In this document: one piece after another, positions 8,731 to 18,026 of the stretch
How positions within the stretch are numbered: the first letter of the stretch is position 1
Layout of the letters: each line of letters opens with the position of its first letter
Assembly (NCBI GenBank): GCA_021647505.1
Contig: JAKIUN010000012.1
Location: 1 to 64,000, forward strand
Direction of reading: 5' to 3'
DNA length: 64,000 bases
Source of the DNA: Gammaproteobacteria bacterium
GTDB taxonomy: Bacteria > Pseudomonadota > Gammaproteobacteria > SZUA-152
Notes under the pieces: generated by a model
Seen by the model: the letters and a program-made list of their open reading frames with translations, nothing else
Told to the model about the DNA's origin: nothing
The model's database searches: none
Position numbers and translations under genes: made by a program

Positions 8731-9531
8731 TCAGCGCAGCAGGTCTTTTGTCAGGTGCGGGCGAATGGCCTGTAGGATGGCCTTGAAGACCTTGGGGTTA
8801 CCGGACACTAGGTTGCCGCTGTCAAGGAATTCATTGCCACCACCGAAGTCGCTTACCAGTCCGCCGGCCTCCTGCACCAGCAGTGCGCCGGCGGCGGAAT
8901 CCCAGGGACTGAGACCGATTTCCCAAAAACCGTCAAGACGCCCGGCCGCCACGTAAGCCAGATCCAACGCCGCAGAGCCGGGGCGGCGGATGCCGGCGGT
9001 CATGGGGAACAGGGCACGGAAGGTGGCCAGGTAGGCATCGAGGTGTTGCTGTTGCTTGAATGGAAAACCGGTGCCGAGCAGGGCGCCGTCCAGTCCGCGG
9101 CGCTTGCTGACGCGGATACGACGGTCATTGAGCTGCGCGCCGGCGCCGCGGCTGGCGGTGAACAGCTCCTGACGCGTGGGATCGTAGACCACCGCTTGCT
9201 CCAGCCGGCCGCGCACCTTGAGGGCGATGGAGACGGCGAACTGGGGAAAGCCATGCAGGAAATTGGTGGTGCCATCCAGTGGGTCGATGATCCACAGGTA
9301 TTCTTCATCACCATTCTGTTCACCGCTTTCCTCGGCGAGAATGCCGTGAGTCGGGAAGGCGTCGCGCAGGATGTCGATAATGATCTGTTCGGCCTGCTGA
9401 TCCACCTGGCTGACGAAGTCATTGGGAGCCTTGGTGACGATGTCGAGACGGTCGATGTCGTCGGCGGAGCGGGCGATATGGTTGCCGGCGCGGCGTGCGG
9501 CGCGAACCGCGATATTGAGCATGGGATGCAT
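8731..9531 (-). CDS. suhB: Inositol-1-monophosphatase family protein
   Basis: GILAEESGEQNGDEEYLWIIDPLDGTTNFLHGFPQFAVSIAL; start at MHPMLNIAVRAAR. Confidence 0.93.
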   Translation of the reverse strand: MHPMLNIAVRAARRAGNHIARSADDIDRLDIVTKAPNDFVSQVDQQAEQIIIDILRDAFPTHGILAEESGEQNGDEEYLWIIDPLDGTTNFLHGFPQFAVSIALKVRGRLEQAVVYDPTRQELFTASRGAGAQLNDRRIRVSKRRGLDGALLGTGFPFKQQQHLDAYLATFRALFPMTAGIRRPGSAALDLAYVAAGRLDGFWEIGLSPWDSAAGALLVQEAGGLVSDFGGGNEFLDSGNLVSGNPKVFKAILQAIRPHLTKDLLR

Positions 9532-9688
9532 GGAAATTCTGGTCCTGGCTCTGGATGGCTGAACGTGGCGGGAAAGGCGGCGCGACTCTAGCAGAATCGA
9601 CACTAAAATGCGACTTTTGGCCTTGTCCAAGAATGAAATGCAATGATGAAATGGGTCTTTAAGTCCGGGTCGCTCAGCCCCGTTTTTC

Positions 9689-10540
9689 TCACACCGACAT
9701 ATTCTTCTCGATCAGAGCATAGGCCGAGTGGTTGTGGATGGATTCAAAATTCTCCGATTCCACGCAATAGGCGGTAATACGTTCGTCCGTGTTCAGGCGT
9801 CCGGCGATGTCGCGCACGATGTCTTCGACGAATTTGGGGTTTTCGTAGGCGCGTTCGGTGACCATTTTTTCATCCGGACGCTTTAACAGGCCGTACAACT
9901 CGCAGGAGGCCTCTTCCTCTACCACGTCGATGATATCTTCGATCCACACGAACTTGCAGGTGCGCACGGTGATGGTGACGTGCGAGCGCTGGTTGTGTGC
10001 GCCGTAGTCGGAGATTTTCTTTGAGCAGGGGCAAAGGCTGGTGACCGGTACCACCACTTTTAGCGTGGTCTGGTGTTCACCGTTACTGATCTCGCCAATC
10101 AGGGATACATCGTAGTCCATCAGACTCTCGACCCCGGAGACCGGCGCCGCCTTGCAGACGAAATAGGGGAAACTCATTTCGATGTGGCCGGACTCGGCTT
10201 CCAGGCGCGTGGTCATTTCCTTCAGCATGTGTTTAAAGGATTGCACCGAGATCTCACGTTCGTGCTCGTTGAGAATCTCGACGAAGCGTGACATGTGCGT
10301 GCCCTTGAAGTTGTGTGGCAGATTCACGTACATATTGAAATGGGCGATGGTGTGCTGGTCACCACCGGAGCGGTCACGTACCCGCACCGGGTGGCGGATA
10401 TCCTTGATACCGACCTTATTGATGGGCATGCGGCGGGTATCTATGGCGCTTTGTACGTCTTCGATGGCGGTGCCGGTGGTTTCGGTCACGGCTTGCTTCC
10501 TTTGGTTTTCTGTTCGTTTCTTGTGTTTGTCTTTTACCAC
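9689..10540 (-). CDS. folE2: GTP cyclohydrolase FolE2 (true start possibly internal, ~10489)
   Basis: [34 protein letters not shown]. Confidence 0.93.
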   Translation of the reverse strand: MVKDKHKKRTENQRKQAVTETTGTAIEDVQSAIDTRRMPINKVGIKDIRHPVRVRDRSGGDQHTIAHFNMYVNLPHNFKGTHMSRFVEILNEHEREISVQSFKHMLKEMTTRLEAESGHIEMSFPYFVCKAAPVSGVESLMDYDVSLIGEISNGEHQTTLKVVVPVTSLCPCSKKISDYGAHNQRSHVTITVRTCKFVWIEDIIDVVEEEASCELYGLLKRPDEKMVTERAYENPKFVEDIVRDIAGRLNTDERITAYCVESENFESIHNHSAYALIEKNMSV

Positions 10541-10688
10541 AGAGACACGGAGGGCTCAGAGAAAAGTCTTTTCCCGTGAAGGTGTCAAGGACGTAAAGAG
10601 TCAACATACCTCTGACTCTTTACGTCCTTGGTCGTTCTGCGAGAGCTGTCTTTTTTCTGTTCTCTGTGTCCTTCGTGGCTCTGTGGCA
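10536..10688. repeat. Nested foldback repeat between queD and folE2
   Basis: Perfect 18-bp stem CAAGGACGTAAAGAGTCA (10586-10603) / TGACTCTTTACGTCCTTG (10613-10630) inside outer arms ACCACAGAGACACGGAG / CTCTGTGTCC..GGCTCTGTGGC. Confidence 0.75.
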
Positions 10689-10698
10689 AATTAATCTT

Positions 10699-11082
10699 TC
10701 AAGTATCTTCGCTATAGCGCACGCAGGCCCGCTCGGTTTCCCACAGGGTGATAGCCCGCACGCGGATGCGTCCATCGTTCAGTGCCTCCGACAATCCCCG
10801 GTATAAATAGGCGGCGATATTTTCCGCTGTGGGGTTGATCTCGTCGAAGGGTGGGATCTCGTTCAGGTAGTAGTGGTCAAGTCGATCCGTGAGTTTTTTT
10901 ACTGCTTGGCGGATGACTTTGAAATCCACCGCCATGCCCACTTCATCCAGTTGGCTGGCTTCTACCTCGGCTTCCACTTTCCAGTTATGTCCGTGCATGC
11001 GTGAGCAGGCGCCGGGGTAGTCACGGAGGGTGTGGGCGGAGGCGAAGTCACTGACGACGTTGAGAGAATACATAGGGGTCAT
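10699..11082 (-). CDS. queD: 6-pyruvoyl tetrahydropterin synthase/QueD family protein
   Basis: FASAHTLRDYPGACSRMHGHNWKVE, DHYYLNEIPPFDEINPTAENIAAYLYR. Confidence 0.92.
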   Translation of the reverse strand: MTPMYSLNVVSDFASAHTLRDYPGACSRMHGHNWKVEAEVEASQLDEVGMAVDFKVIRQAVKKLTDRLDHYYLNEIPPFDEINPTAENIAAYLYRGLSEALNDGRIRVRAITLWETERACVRYSEDT

Positions 11083-11139
11083 GGCGGATTGTAAAAGGTA
11101 AAGTGTCGAGGTGTTGTGTCGCGGGGCGGCTAAAACTGA

Positions 11140-13035
11140 TCAAGATGCTATGTTATTGCGCGAGACTTGGCAACCGTCATCCGCCAGCAGGGATTCTACG
11201 GCGTGGCGGATAGCGGCGGCGTCGAGCCCGCAGGCGCTGAGCAACTGCTGATGGTTGCCGTGCTCGACGAAGCGGTCGGGCAGACCGAGGTGGGTCATGG
11301 GCAGATTGATGCCGTGTGCCGCCAGGCATTCGCTCACCGCGCTGCCGGCGCCACCGGCGATGACATTTTCTTCCACGGTGACAAAGGCGCCGTGGGTCTT
11401 CGCCAGTTGCAGGATCAGGGCTTCGTCCAAGGGCTTGACGAAGCGCATGTTGACCACCGTGGCGCCGCTTTCCCGCCCGGCCTGTTCGGCGGCGGAGACC
11501 ATGCTGCCAAAGGCGAGGATGGCAACCCCTGTACCCTCCCGGCGTAGCTCGGCCTGACCGATGGGCAGGGTATCGAGATCCTGCGCCGGGAGGGTGCCAG
11601 GGCCGAAGCCGCGCGGGTAGCGTACCGCTGCGGGGCCATCGTGGTAAAAACCGGTGCTCAACATCTGCCGGCATTCGGCTTCGTCCGCTGGGGCCATGAT
11701 CAGCATATTGGGTACGCAGCGCAGGAAGCTGAGGTCGAGATTGCCGGCGTGAGTGGGGCCGTCGGCGCCCACTAGGCCGGCGCGGTCGATGGCGAAGAGT
11801 ATCGGCAGGTTTTGGATCGCCACGTCATGGATGAGTTGGTCGTAGGCGCGCTGCAGGAAGGTGGAATAGATAGCCACTACCGGCTTGAGGCCTTCGCAGG
11901 CCATGCCGGCGGCGAGGGTCACCGCATGTTGTTCGGCGATACCCACATCTTGATAACGGTCGGCATATTCTTCGGAAAAACGCACCAGCCCAGAGCCCTC
12001 GCGCATGGCGGGGGTGATGCCGATGAGACGTGGGTCGGCGTCGGCCATATCGCAGATCCAGTCACTGAACACCTGGGTGTAGGTGGGGCCGCTACCGCCG
12101 GCAGGGCGGCTCAGGGGTTCGCCGGTATCCGGGTCGTAGCTGCCGACGCCGTGGAAGGCGCAGGGGTTTTCCTCCGCCGGGGCGAAACCCTTGCCCTTCT
12201 TGGTGACTACATGCAGGAACTGCGGGCCTTTCAGTGACTTGAGGTTGCCCAGGGTCTTGATCAGGGTGTCGAGGTCGTGGCCATCGATGGGGCCGATATA
12301 GTTGAAGCCGAGTTCTTCGAACAGGGTGCCGGGGATCACCATGCCTTTCATGTGTTCTTCGGCGCGTTTGGCCAGCTCCCACATGTTGGGGATGGTGCTG
12401 AGTACCTTTTTCGAGCCCTCGCGGGCGGTGAGGTAGAGCTTGCCGGAGAGGATGCGCGCCAGGTAGTTGGATAGTCCGCCGACGTTGGCGGAGATGGACA
12501 TGTCGTTGTCGTTGAGTACCACCAGCAGGTTGGCATCCAGTGCTCCGGCGTGATTCAAGGCCTCGAAGGCCATGCCGGCGGTCATAGCGCCGTCACCAAT
12601 CACCGCCACCACCTCGCGTTTTTCATCGGCCTGCCGGGCGGCCAAGGCCATGCCCAGGGCGGCACTGATGGAGGTGCTGGAATGACCGACGCCGAAGGTG
12701 TCATAAGGACTTTCCTCGCGCTTGGGGAAGCCGGCGATGCCACCTTGCTGACGCAGGGTATCCATGCGCTCACGGCGGCCGGTGAGGATCTTGTGCGGAT
12801 AGCTCTGATGGCCTACGTCCCACACCAAACGGTCGTGGGGGGTATTGAACACGTAATGCAGGGCGATGGTGAGTTCCACTGTGCCCAGGCCAGAGGCCAA
12901 GTGCCCACCGGTTTGGCCCACCGACTGGATCAGAAATGCGCGCAGCTCGTCGGCCAGAGGGGCGAGCTGGTCTGACGCCAGTAGGCGCAGCTCGTCGGTG
13001 TCGTTGATGTGCTCCAGCAGGGGGAACTCGGACAT
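11140..13035 (-). CDS. dxs: 1-deoxy-D-xylulose-5-phosphate synthase
   Basis: Full-length 631 aa with [47 protein letters not shown]. Confidence 0.97.
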   Translation of the reverse strand: MSEFPLLEHINDTDELRLLASDQLAPLADELRAFLIQSVGQTGGHLASGLGTVELTIALHYVFNTPHDRLVWDVGHQSYPHKILTGRRERMDTLRQQGGIAGFPKREESPYDTFGVGHSSTSISAALGMALAARQADEKREVVAVIGDGAMTAGMAFEALNHAGALDANLLVVLNDNDMSISANVGGLSNYLARILSGKLYLTAREGSKKVLSTIPNMWELAKRAEEHMKGMVIPGTLFEELGFNYIGPIDGHDLDTLIKTLGNLKSLKGPQFLHVVTKKGKGFAPAEENPCAFHGVGSYDPDTGEPLSRPAGGSGPTYTQVFSDWICDMADADPRLIGITPAMREGSGLVRFSEEYADRYQDVGIAEQHAVTLAAGMACEGLKPVVAIYSTFLQRAYDQLIHDVAIQNLPILFAIDRAGLVGADGPTHAGNLDLSFLRCVPNMLIMAPADEAECRQMLSTGFYHDGPAAVRYPRGFGPGTLPAQDLDTLPIGQAELRREGTGVAILAFGSMVSAAEQAGRESGATVVNMRFVKPLDEALILQLAKTHGAFVTVEENVIAGGAGSAVSECLAAHGINLPMTHLGLPDRFVEHGNHQQLLSACGLDAAAIRHAVESLLADDGCQVSRNNIAS

Positions 13036-13366
13036 AGTTGGTTGGGCTGTCTGTTTGGGTTGGGTGTGCGGTGGTGCTTGAGCCCACGGGCTGTGGGGCG
13101 GGCAGCCAAGCTAAGCGGCGCATTATAGCGAAAAATCACTCCCATCGGGGACTCGTGCGGAGATTGAGGGTGAAATGGTTGGGTAATATGGCAAAATAGG
13201 CGCATCGGGCGAATCAGTTTTGGCGCCCGCTGCCTGTATTTCGGTACATCCTACTACCGAATTTTATAAACAATTGGGGATGTCTCCTGGGTAAGGGGCG
13301 CATCATCATTATTGCTGTCAGGGTGCCAGGCAGCCTGTTTCGGCAAATTAGTCATAGGGGCTGCCA

Positions 13367-14944
13367 GTGGATATGGAGGATGACAAGACCCGGGTTTCCC
13401 GCCGGCGTGCCCAGCCGACAAATTCGTCGGTTTCATCGCACGCCAATGGGATGGATCCGCGCGAGGGCATAGAGGAAAATGATAACACCCGGGTTTCTCG
13501 TCAGCATGTGCAGCCGGCCAACCCATCGGTTTTATCGCATGCCGGTGAGATGGACATGGAAGCGGAGAAGACTCGGGCTTTTCAGTCGCAGACTCGGCCG
13601 GTCAATCCATCGGTTGCATCGCAGGCCAGTGAGATAGGTTCGGGGGGGCTGATCAATAACCGCTTTCGCCTCGAATACATGCTGGGGCAGGGCGGCATGG
13701 GGGTTGTCTATGCCGCGCGGGATTTGCGCAAAGAGGAACTCGGTGATTCCGACTCGCGGATTGCAATCAAGCTGCTGTCGCAAAATGTCCAGCATCTGCC
13801 CAATGCGTTGCGTATGTTGCAGCAGGAATGTACAAAGGCACAGGAACTGGCCCATCCTAATGTTGTGACGGTCTATGATTTTGATCGGGATGGTGACATT
13901 GTTTACATGACGATGGAATTACTCGCCGGGCAGCCCCTGGGCAAGTACATGGCTGACAAGGAAGCCCCGGCATCCGGGCAGGATACACCTGTTGGTATCA
14001 GCGAACGCCTTTCTATTATCTCCGACATCGTACAAGGGCTGGCCTACGCCCACAAACGGGGTATTGTGCATTTCGACCTAAAACCCGGCAATGTTTTCAT
14101 TACGGAGGATGGCACGACAAAGATCCTGGATTTTGGTATTGCCCGTGCCGTACTGACCTCGGGTAACAAGACGGCGAGTGGTGCCCCTGGATTGTTTGAC
14201 GATATGATCGCGCTGACCCCCCCCTATGCCAGCCTGGAAATGCTTCGCGGCATGCCGCCAGATCCCCGCGATGATATTTATGCACTGGCGATTATTGCCT
14301 ATAAATTGCTGGCCGGGAAACACCCGTTCGACGAATTGTCGGCGATGGATGCTCTGCGCCAAAACCTGAAGCCGGAACGCATTCCGGGCCTGACAGACCG
14401 GCAATGGAAGGGGTTGTTGGGTGGTTTAGCCCTTCAGCGAGAGGATCGAACCCTTTCTGCCGAGGCGTTTCTCGAAGCCCTGTTGCCAAGCAAGGTTGAT
14501 CGCCGTTATTGGCTGGCCGTCGGCACGGCACTAACGGCGGTTGCTTTGAGTCTTTTTTTCTGGCTACAGCCTCCGCAAATCGTTGCCCCCAGCCTGTTTG
14601 AAAATCCACCGCCGGCGGCTGAACTGACCAAGGCAGACAGACAGCGGATCGAACAGTTGCTGGAAATCGCCGAGGTTCATATGATGGTCGGGCGCCTGAT
14701 TTCTCCTGCGGGCGCCAATGCACTTGATGTTTATAACCAAGTGCTTAGCATGCATCCCTACAACCGTCGGGCAATTCAGGGGCTGGAAACCGTATTGGAC
14801 AGGCTGGCGCAAGCTGCCGAGTCAGCACTAAGTGACGGCGAACGGCTCCGGGCCGAAAAATTGATAGACAGTGGGCTGACAATCTACCCACAACATAAAA
14901 AGCTACTAAATGTGAAACAACGGCTTAGCGAGGAAAAACCATGA
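13367..14944 (+). CDS. Membrane-anchored Ser/Thr protein kinase with three N-terminal repeats
   Basis: RFRLEYMLGQGGMGVVYAARD, IVHFDLKPGNVFI, KILDFGIA; TM WLAVGTALTAVALSLFFWL; three ~30-aa repeats containing DKTRVSR / DNTRVSR / EKTRAFQ. Confidence 0.92.
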   Translation: MDMEDDKTRVSRRRAQPTNSSVSSHANGMDPREGIEENDNTRVSRQHVQPANPSVLSHAGEMDMEAEKTRAFQSQTRPVNPSVASQASEIGSGGLINNRFRLEYMLGQGGMGVVYAARDLRKEELGDSDSRIAIKLLSQNVQHLPNALRMLQQECTKAQELAHPNVVTVYDFDRDGDIVYMTMELLAGQPLGKYMADKEAPASGQDTPVGISERLSIISDIVQGLAYAHKRGIVHFDLKPGNVFITEDGTTKILDFGIARAVLTSGNKTASGAPGLFDDMIALTPPYASLEMLRGMPPDPRDDIYALAIIAYKLLAGKHPFDELSAMDALRQNLKPERIPGLTDRQWKGLLGGLALQREDRTLSAEAFLEALLPSKVDRRYWLAVGTALTAVALSLFFWLQPPQIVAPSLFENPPPAAELTKADRQRIEQLLEIAEVHMMVGRLISPAGANALDVYNQVLSMHPYNRRAIQGLETVLDRLAQAAESALSDGERLRAEKLIDSGLTIYPQHKKLLNVKQRLSEEKP

Positions 14945-17031
14945 GAAATATCCGCAAGAATGTGCAAAAATATACAGCGTACGCGGGTTTTTCCCTAAAA
15001 TCCCTACAGCGCGGCATGATGGCGTTCGCTGTCACACTCACCGTCGGTTGTGCCGCAGGGCTGAACGGATCTGATAGTGCATTACAGCTTGAGGGCGACG
15101 CAGCGAAGATATCACCGGACAAATTCCTGCCTGTTGATTGTCTTCTGCCCCCGCAGGTGCGAAAACTTGGCGCACAAATGACCTATCTGGCCGCCCGCCG
15201 GCCGATCAAAACCACGGCGCTGAATTGTGAAATACGTGGCGGTGAATACGTTGCCTATGACCGGGCCGACTATCGCACCGCACTGAAAACCTGGCTGGAA
15301 CCGGCGAAACAAGGTAATGCCGAGGCACAGACCTATGTTGGCGAGATTTATGAAAAAGGTCTGGGTTTACCCGCCGACTACAAAACCGCCTTCACTTGGT
15401 ATTCGCGGGCGGCAGAGCAAAATTTTTCACGGGCGCAAATCAATCTGGGCTACCTGTATGAAAAAGGCCTGGGTGTTCCCCGGGATATGCTCAAGGCATT
15501 GAATTGGTACCGACTGGCATCGGGTATTCAGGACGACCATCTTGACTATTCCTCGAATATCGAGATCAAGGCATCCACGTTGGCGCAGGAACAAACCGAG
15601 GTACTGCGGCAGGAAATACAGCGGCGGGAGCAGCAAGTACAAGACTTGTCCACCTCCGTCGCCGACATGGAGAAACAGCTACAGCAACGTGAAAATACGT
15701 TGCAGAGCGCAAGGCAGCAACTCGCACAACTGAATGATAAAATAACGCAGGATCAGGAAGATGCCACGCACCTGAGCGAGCTGAAGGCGGCCTATGCCGC
15801 ACAGCAAAAGCGTATTGCTCAAACGCAGGCTGCGGTGGTTGCGCTACAGTCGCAGATGTTGCAGGTGCGCACGCAGGTGACGCGACAGACAGGCAACCTG
15901 ACGACCCAGCGGCAAATGCTGGCGATGCAGGATATCGCCGGCCCCTCCATTGAGGTGTTTGACCCCGTGATTGTGGTGACCCGGGGTAGCGGGCCGGTAG
16001 TGCGGGTTCCGCCGGGCAATAAGGTGCGTAGCATCAAAGGGAGAATTACAGCCCCGGCAGGGCTGAAACGGGCATCCATCAATGGTGAGTCGTTAGCCAT
16101 CGACGGTGAAGGCATTTTCCAGGCAACCGTACCCGTTGAGAGCAAGGCAGAAGTCTCGATATTGGCCACCGACAAGCAAGATCGGACGGCCAGTTTTTCT
16201 TTTGTCATGGAGCCTGCCCGCCACATGGTTGCGCAGGATAACCGTATTTCCCGGATTGGCGTGGCGGCCAAAGGTGTTAATTTTGGACGCTACTTCGCAT
16301 TGGTTATCGGCAATAATGACTACTCACAATTCCCCACACTTGAGACCGCCGTTAATGATGCACAGCGAGTGGCTGCGGTGCTGCAATCTGATTACGGTTT
16401 TGATACACAGCTTATTCTCAACGCAGACAGGTATGCGATTCTTTCGGCACTGAATGATCTTCGCGGGCAGCTGACGGAGGCCGATAACCTGCTGATTTAC
16501 TATGCCGGTCACGGTGAGCGGGATCCGGAAACCTTGCAGGGATACTGGCTGCCAGTGGATGCCGAACAGGCAAATACCGCCAACTGGATAGCCAATTCGA
16601 CCATCTCTGATTTACTCAACACATTCAAAGCCAAGCATATTCTAGTGGTTGCCGACTCTTGTTATTCCGGCTCCATGACGCAAAGCTCGGTGGCGCGTAT
16701 TGACACCCAACTGGATGATGAACATCTGAAAAAGTGGCTGAAAGTCATGGCGAAAACACCCTCCCGCACCGTGTTGACATCCGGTGGTGTCAGCCCTGTG
16801 CTGGATGGCGGCGGCGGTGAGCATTCTGTTTTTGCCAAGGCCTTTATTCAGGAACTGGAACAAGACACCGGTATTATCGATGCGTATAAAATCTACCTGG
16901 GGGTGTCGGGGCAAGTCAAAACACAAGCGGCATCCATCGGGTTTATACAGCGGCCGACGTATGCGCCTATTCGCCATACGGGCCATAACGGGGGTGAATT
17001 CATTTTCGTTAAAGAGAGGGAAGAGGGGTGA
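14941..17031 (+). CDS. Lipoprotein-like caspase-family (C14) protein with Sel1 repeats and coiled coil
   Basis: Lipobox-like LTVGC; Sel1 repeats GNAEAQTYVGEIYEKGLGLPADYKTAFTWYSRAAEQ; caspase LVIGNNDY..., LIYYAGHGERD (His), VVADSCYSG (Cys). Confidence 0.9.
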   Translation: MRNIRKNVQKYTAYAGFSLKSLQRGMMAFAVTLTVGCAAGLNGSDSALQLEGDAAKISPDKFLPVDCLLPPQVRKLGAQMTYLAARRPIKTTALNCEIRGGEYVAYDRADYRTALKTWLEPAKQGNAEAQTYVGEIYEKGLGLPADYKTAFTWYSRAAEQNFSRAQINLGYLYEKGLGVPRDMLKALNWYRLASGIQDDHLDYSSNIEIKASTLAQEQTEVLRQEIQRREQQVQDLSTSVADMEKQLQQRENTLQSARQQLAQLNDKITQDQEDATHLSELKAAYAAQQKRIAQTQAAVVALQSQMLQVRTQVTRQTGNLTTQRQMLAMQDIAGPSIEVFDPVIVVTRGSGPVVRVPPGNKVRSIKGRITAPAGLKRASINGESLAIDGEGIFQATVPVESKAEVSILATDKQDRTASFSFVMEPARHMVAQDNRISRIGVAAKGVNFGRYFALVIGNNDYSQFPTLETAVNDAQRVAAVLQSDYGFDTQLILNADRYAILSALNDLRGQLTEADNLLIYYAGHGERDPETLQGYWLPVDAEQANTANWIANSTISDLLNTFKAKHILVVADSCYSGSMTQSSVARIDTQLDDEHLKKWLKVMAKTPSRTVLTSGGVSPVLDGGGGEHSVFAKAFIQELEQDTGIIDAYKIYLGVSGQVKTQAASIGFIQRPTYAPIRHTGHNGGEFIFVKEREEG

Positions 17032-17097
17032 TAGTGCGCTGAATTTTGTTTCGGCTGTCTTTATATTTTCTATACTCTCTATGCACGCTTAAGCCAT

Positions 17098-17173
17098 GTA
17101 GGGTGGGCAGGCTTTTCATGCCCACGTGGAATATCCGTCAACCGCGTGGGCACAAAAAACGTGCCCACCCTAC
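17098..17173. repeat. Dispersed GTAGGGTGGGCA... repeat, copy 1
   Basis: Near-identical ~75 bp copy at 44164-44238; contains GTGGGCACAAAAAACGTGCCCAC hairpin. Confidence 0.8.
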
Positions 17174-17183
17174 CAAACTTTTT

Positions 17184-18026
17184 ATGGGGAGCCGTCAGGG
17201 TCAGTGCATTACAGTCATGTTGTTGGCGCTACTGTCTGGCGCCTGCACCACCCCTGCGGCGCGCAATGACTCGTTTGCTGCAGCTAATGGTTTTACGCGT
17301 CAGATTGTCACCGGGGCTGACTTTTCGCATCTTGTTTTTATGGCTAACAAGCGTGCTGACACCCGCAACGAAGAAAGTCTGTGGCATGTCTATATTGAAG
17401 GAGACGGCACCCCTTGGGTTCGGCGGCATGTTGTCGCCACTGATCCCACGTCAGCAGAGCCGCTGATGCTGCAATTAATGGCGCAGGATCCGTACCCAGC
17501 CATTTATCTGGGCAGGCCCTGCTATCACGGACTGGCCAGAGACTCGGCCTGCAACCCCTGGCTGTGGACCTATGGGCGCTATTCAGAGCAAGTCGTTGAG
17601 AGCATGAGCGCGGCATTGGCTTCATTAGTCAGTGAAAATGCCATTAGCTCTCTGGTGCTGATCGGTCATAGCGGGGGAGGGACGTTGGCCATGCTGCTTG
17701 CGGAGCGGGTGCCCCAGGCCCGGCTTGTTGTGACACTGGCCGGAAATCTGGACATAGACGCATGGACGGCTCGGCATGGTTATACAAAACTGGTGCATTC
17801 ATTAAATCCGGCCCATCGTCCATCTTTGCCACGTCATATTTATCAGTTGCACTATGTAGGTCGGGACGACAGCAACGTGCCACCGAAAATGCTTGAGGTC
17901 GCTGTCAGTCAACAAAGAAATGCCAAGGTGTTCGTGCTGGATGGTTTGAGACATGAGCATGGCTGGGGCGATTTTTGGGTGGAAATTCTACACAAAATAG
18001 ATATTGCGGAGAGGGATTATGAATAA
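17184..18026 (+). CDS. Lipoprotein alpha/beta hydrolase
   Basis: Signal/lipobox MLLALLSGACTT; nucleophile elbow LIGHSGGGTLAMLLA; C-terminal DGLRHEHGW. Confidence 0.8.
   Translation: MGSRQGQCITVMLLALLSGACTTPAARNDSFAAANGFTRQIVTGADFSHLVFMANKRADTRNEESLWHVYIEGDGTPWVRRHVVATDPTSAEPLMLQLMAQDPYPAIYLGRPCYHGLARDSACNPWLWTYGRYSEQVVESMSAALASLVSENAISSLVLIGHSGGGTLAMLLAERVPQARLVVTLAGNLDIDAWTARHGYTKLVHSLNPAHRPSLPRHIYQLHYVGRDDSNVPPKMLEVAVSQQRNAKVFVLDGLRHEHGWGDFWVEILHKIDIAERDYE

Noticed and set aside
10182-10694. 170-aa plus-strand ORF across folE2 and the adjacent repeat
   Set aside because: Antisense to folE2 then translation of repeat DNA
11167-12975. Several plus-strand ORFs opposite dxs
   Set aside because: Shadow ORFs; dxs is full length and unambiguous on the minus strand
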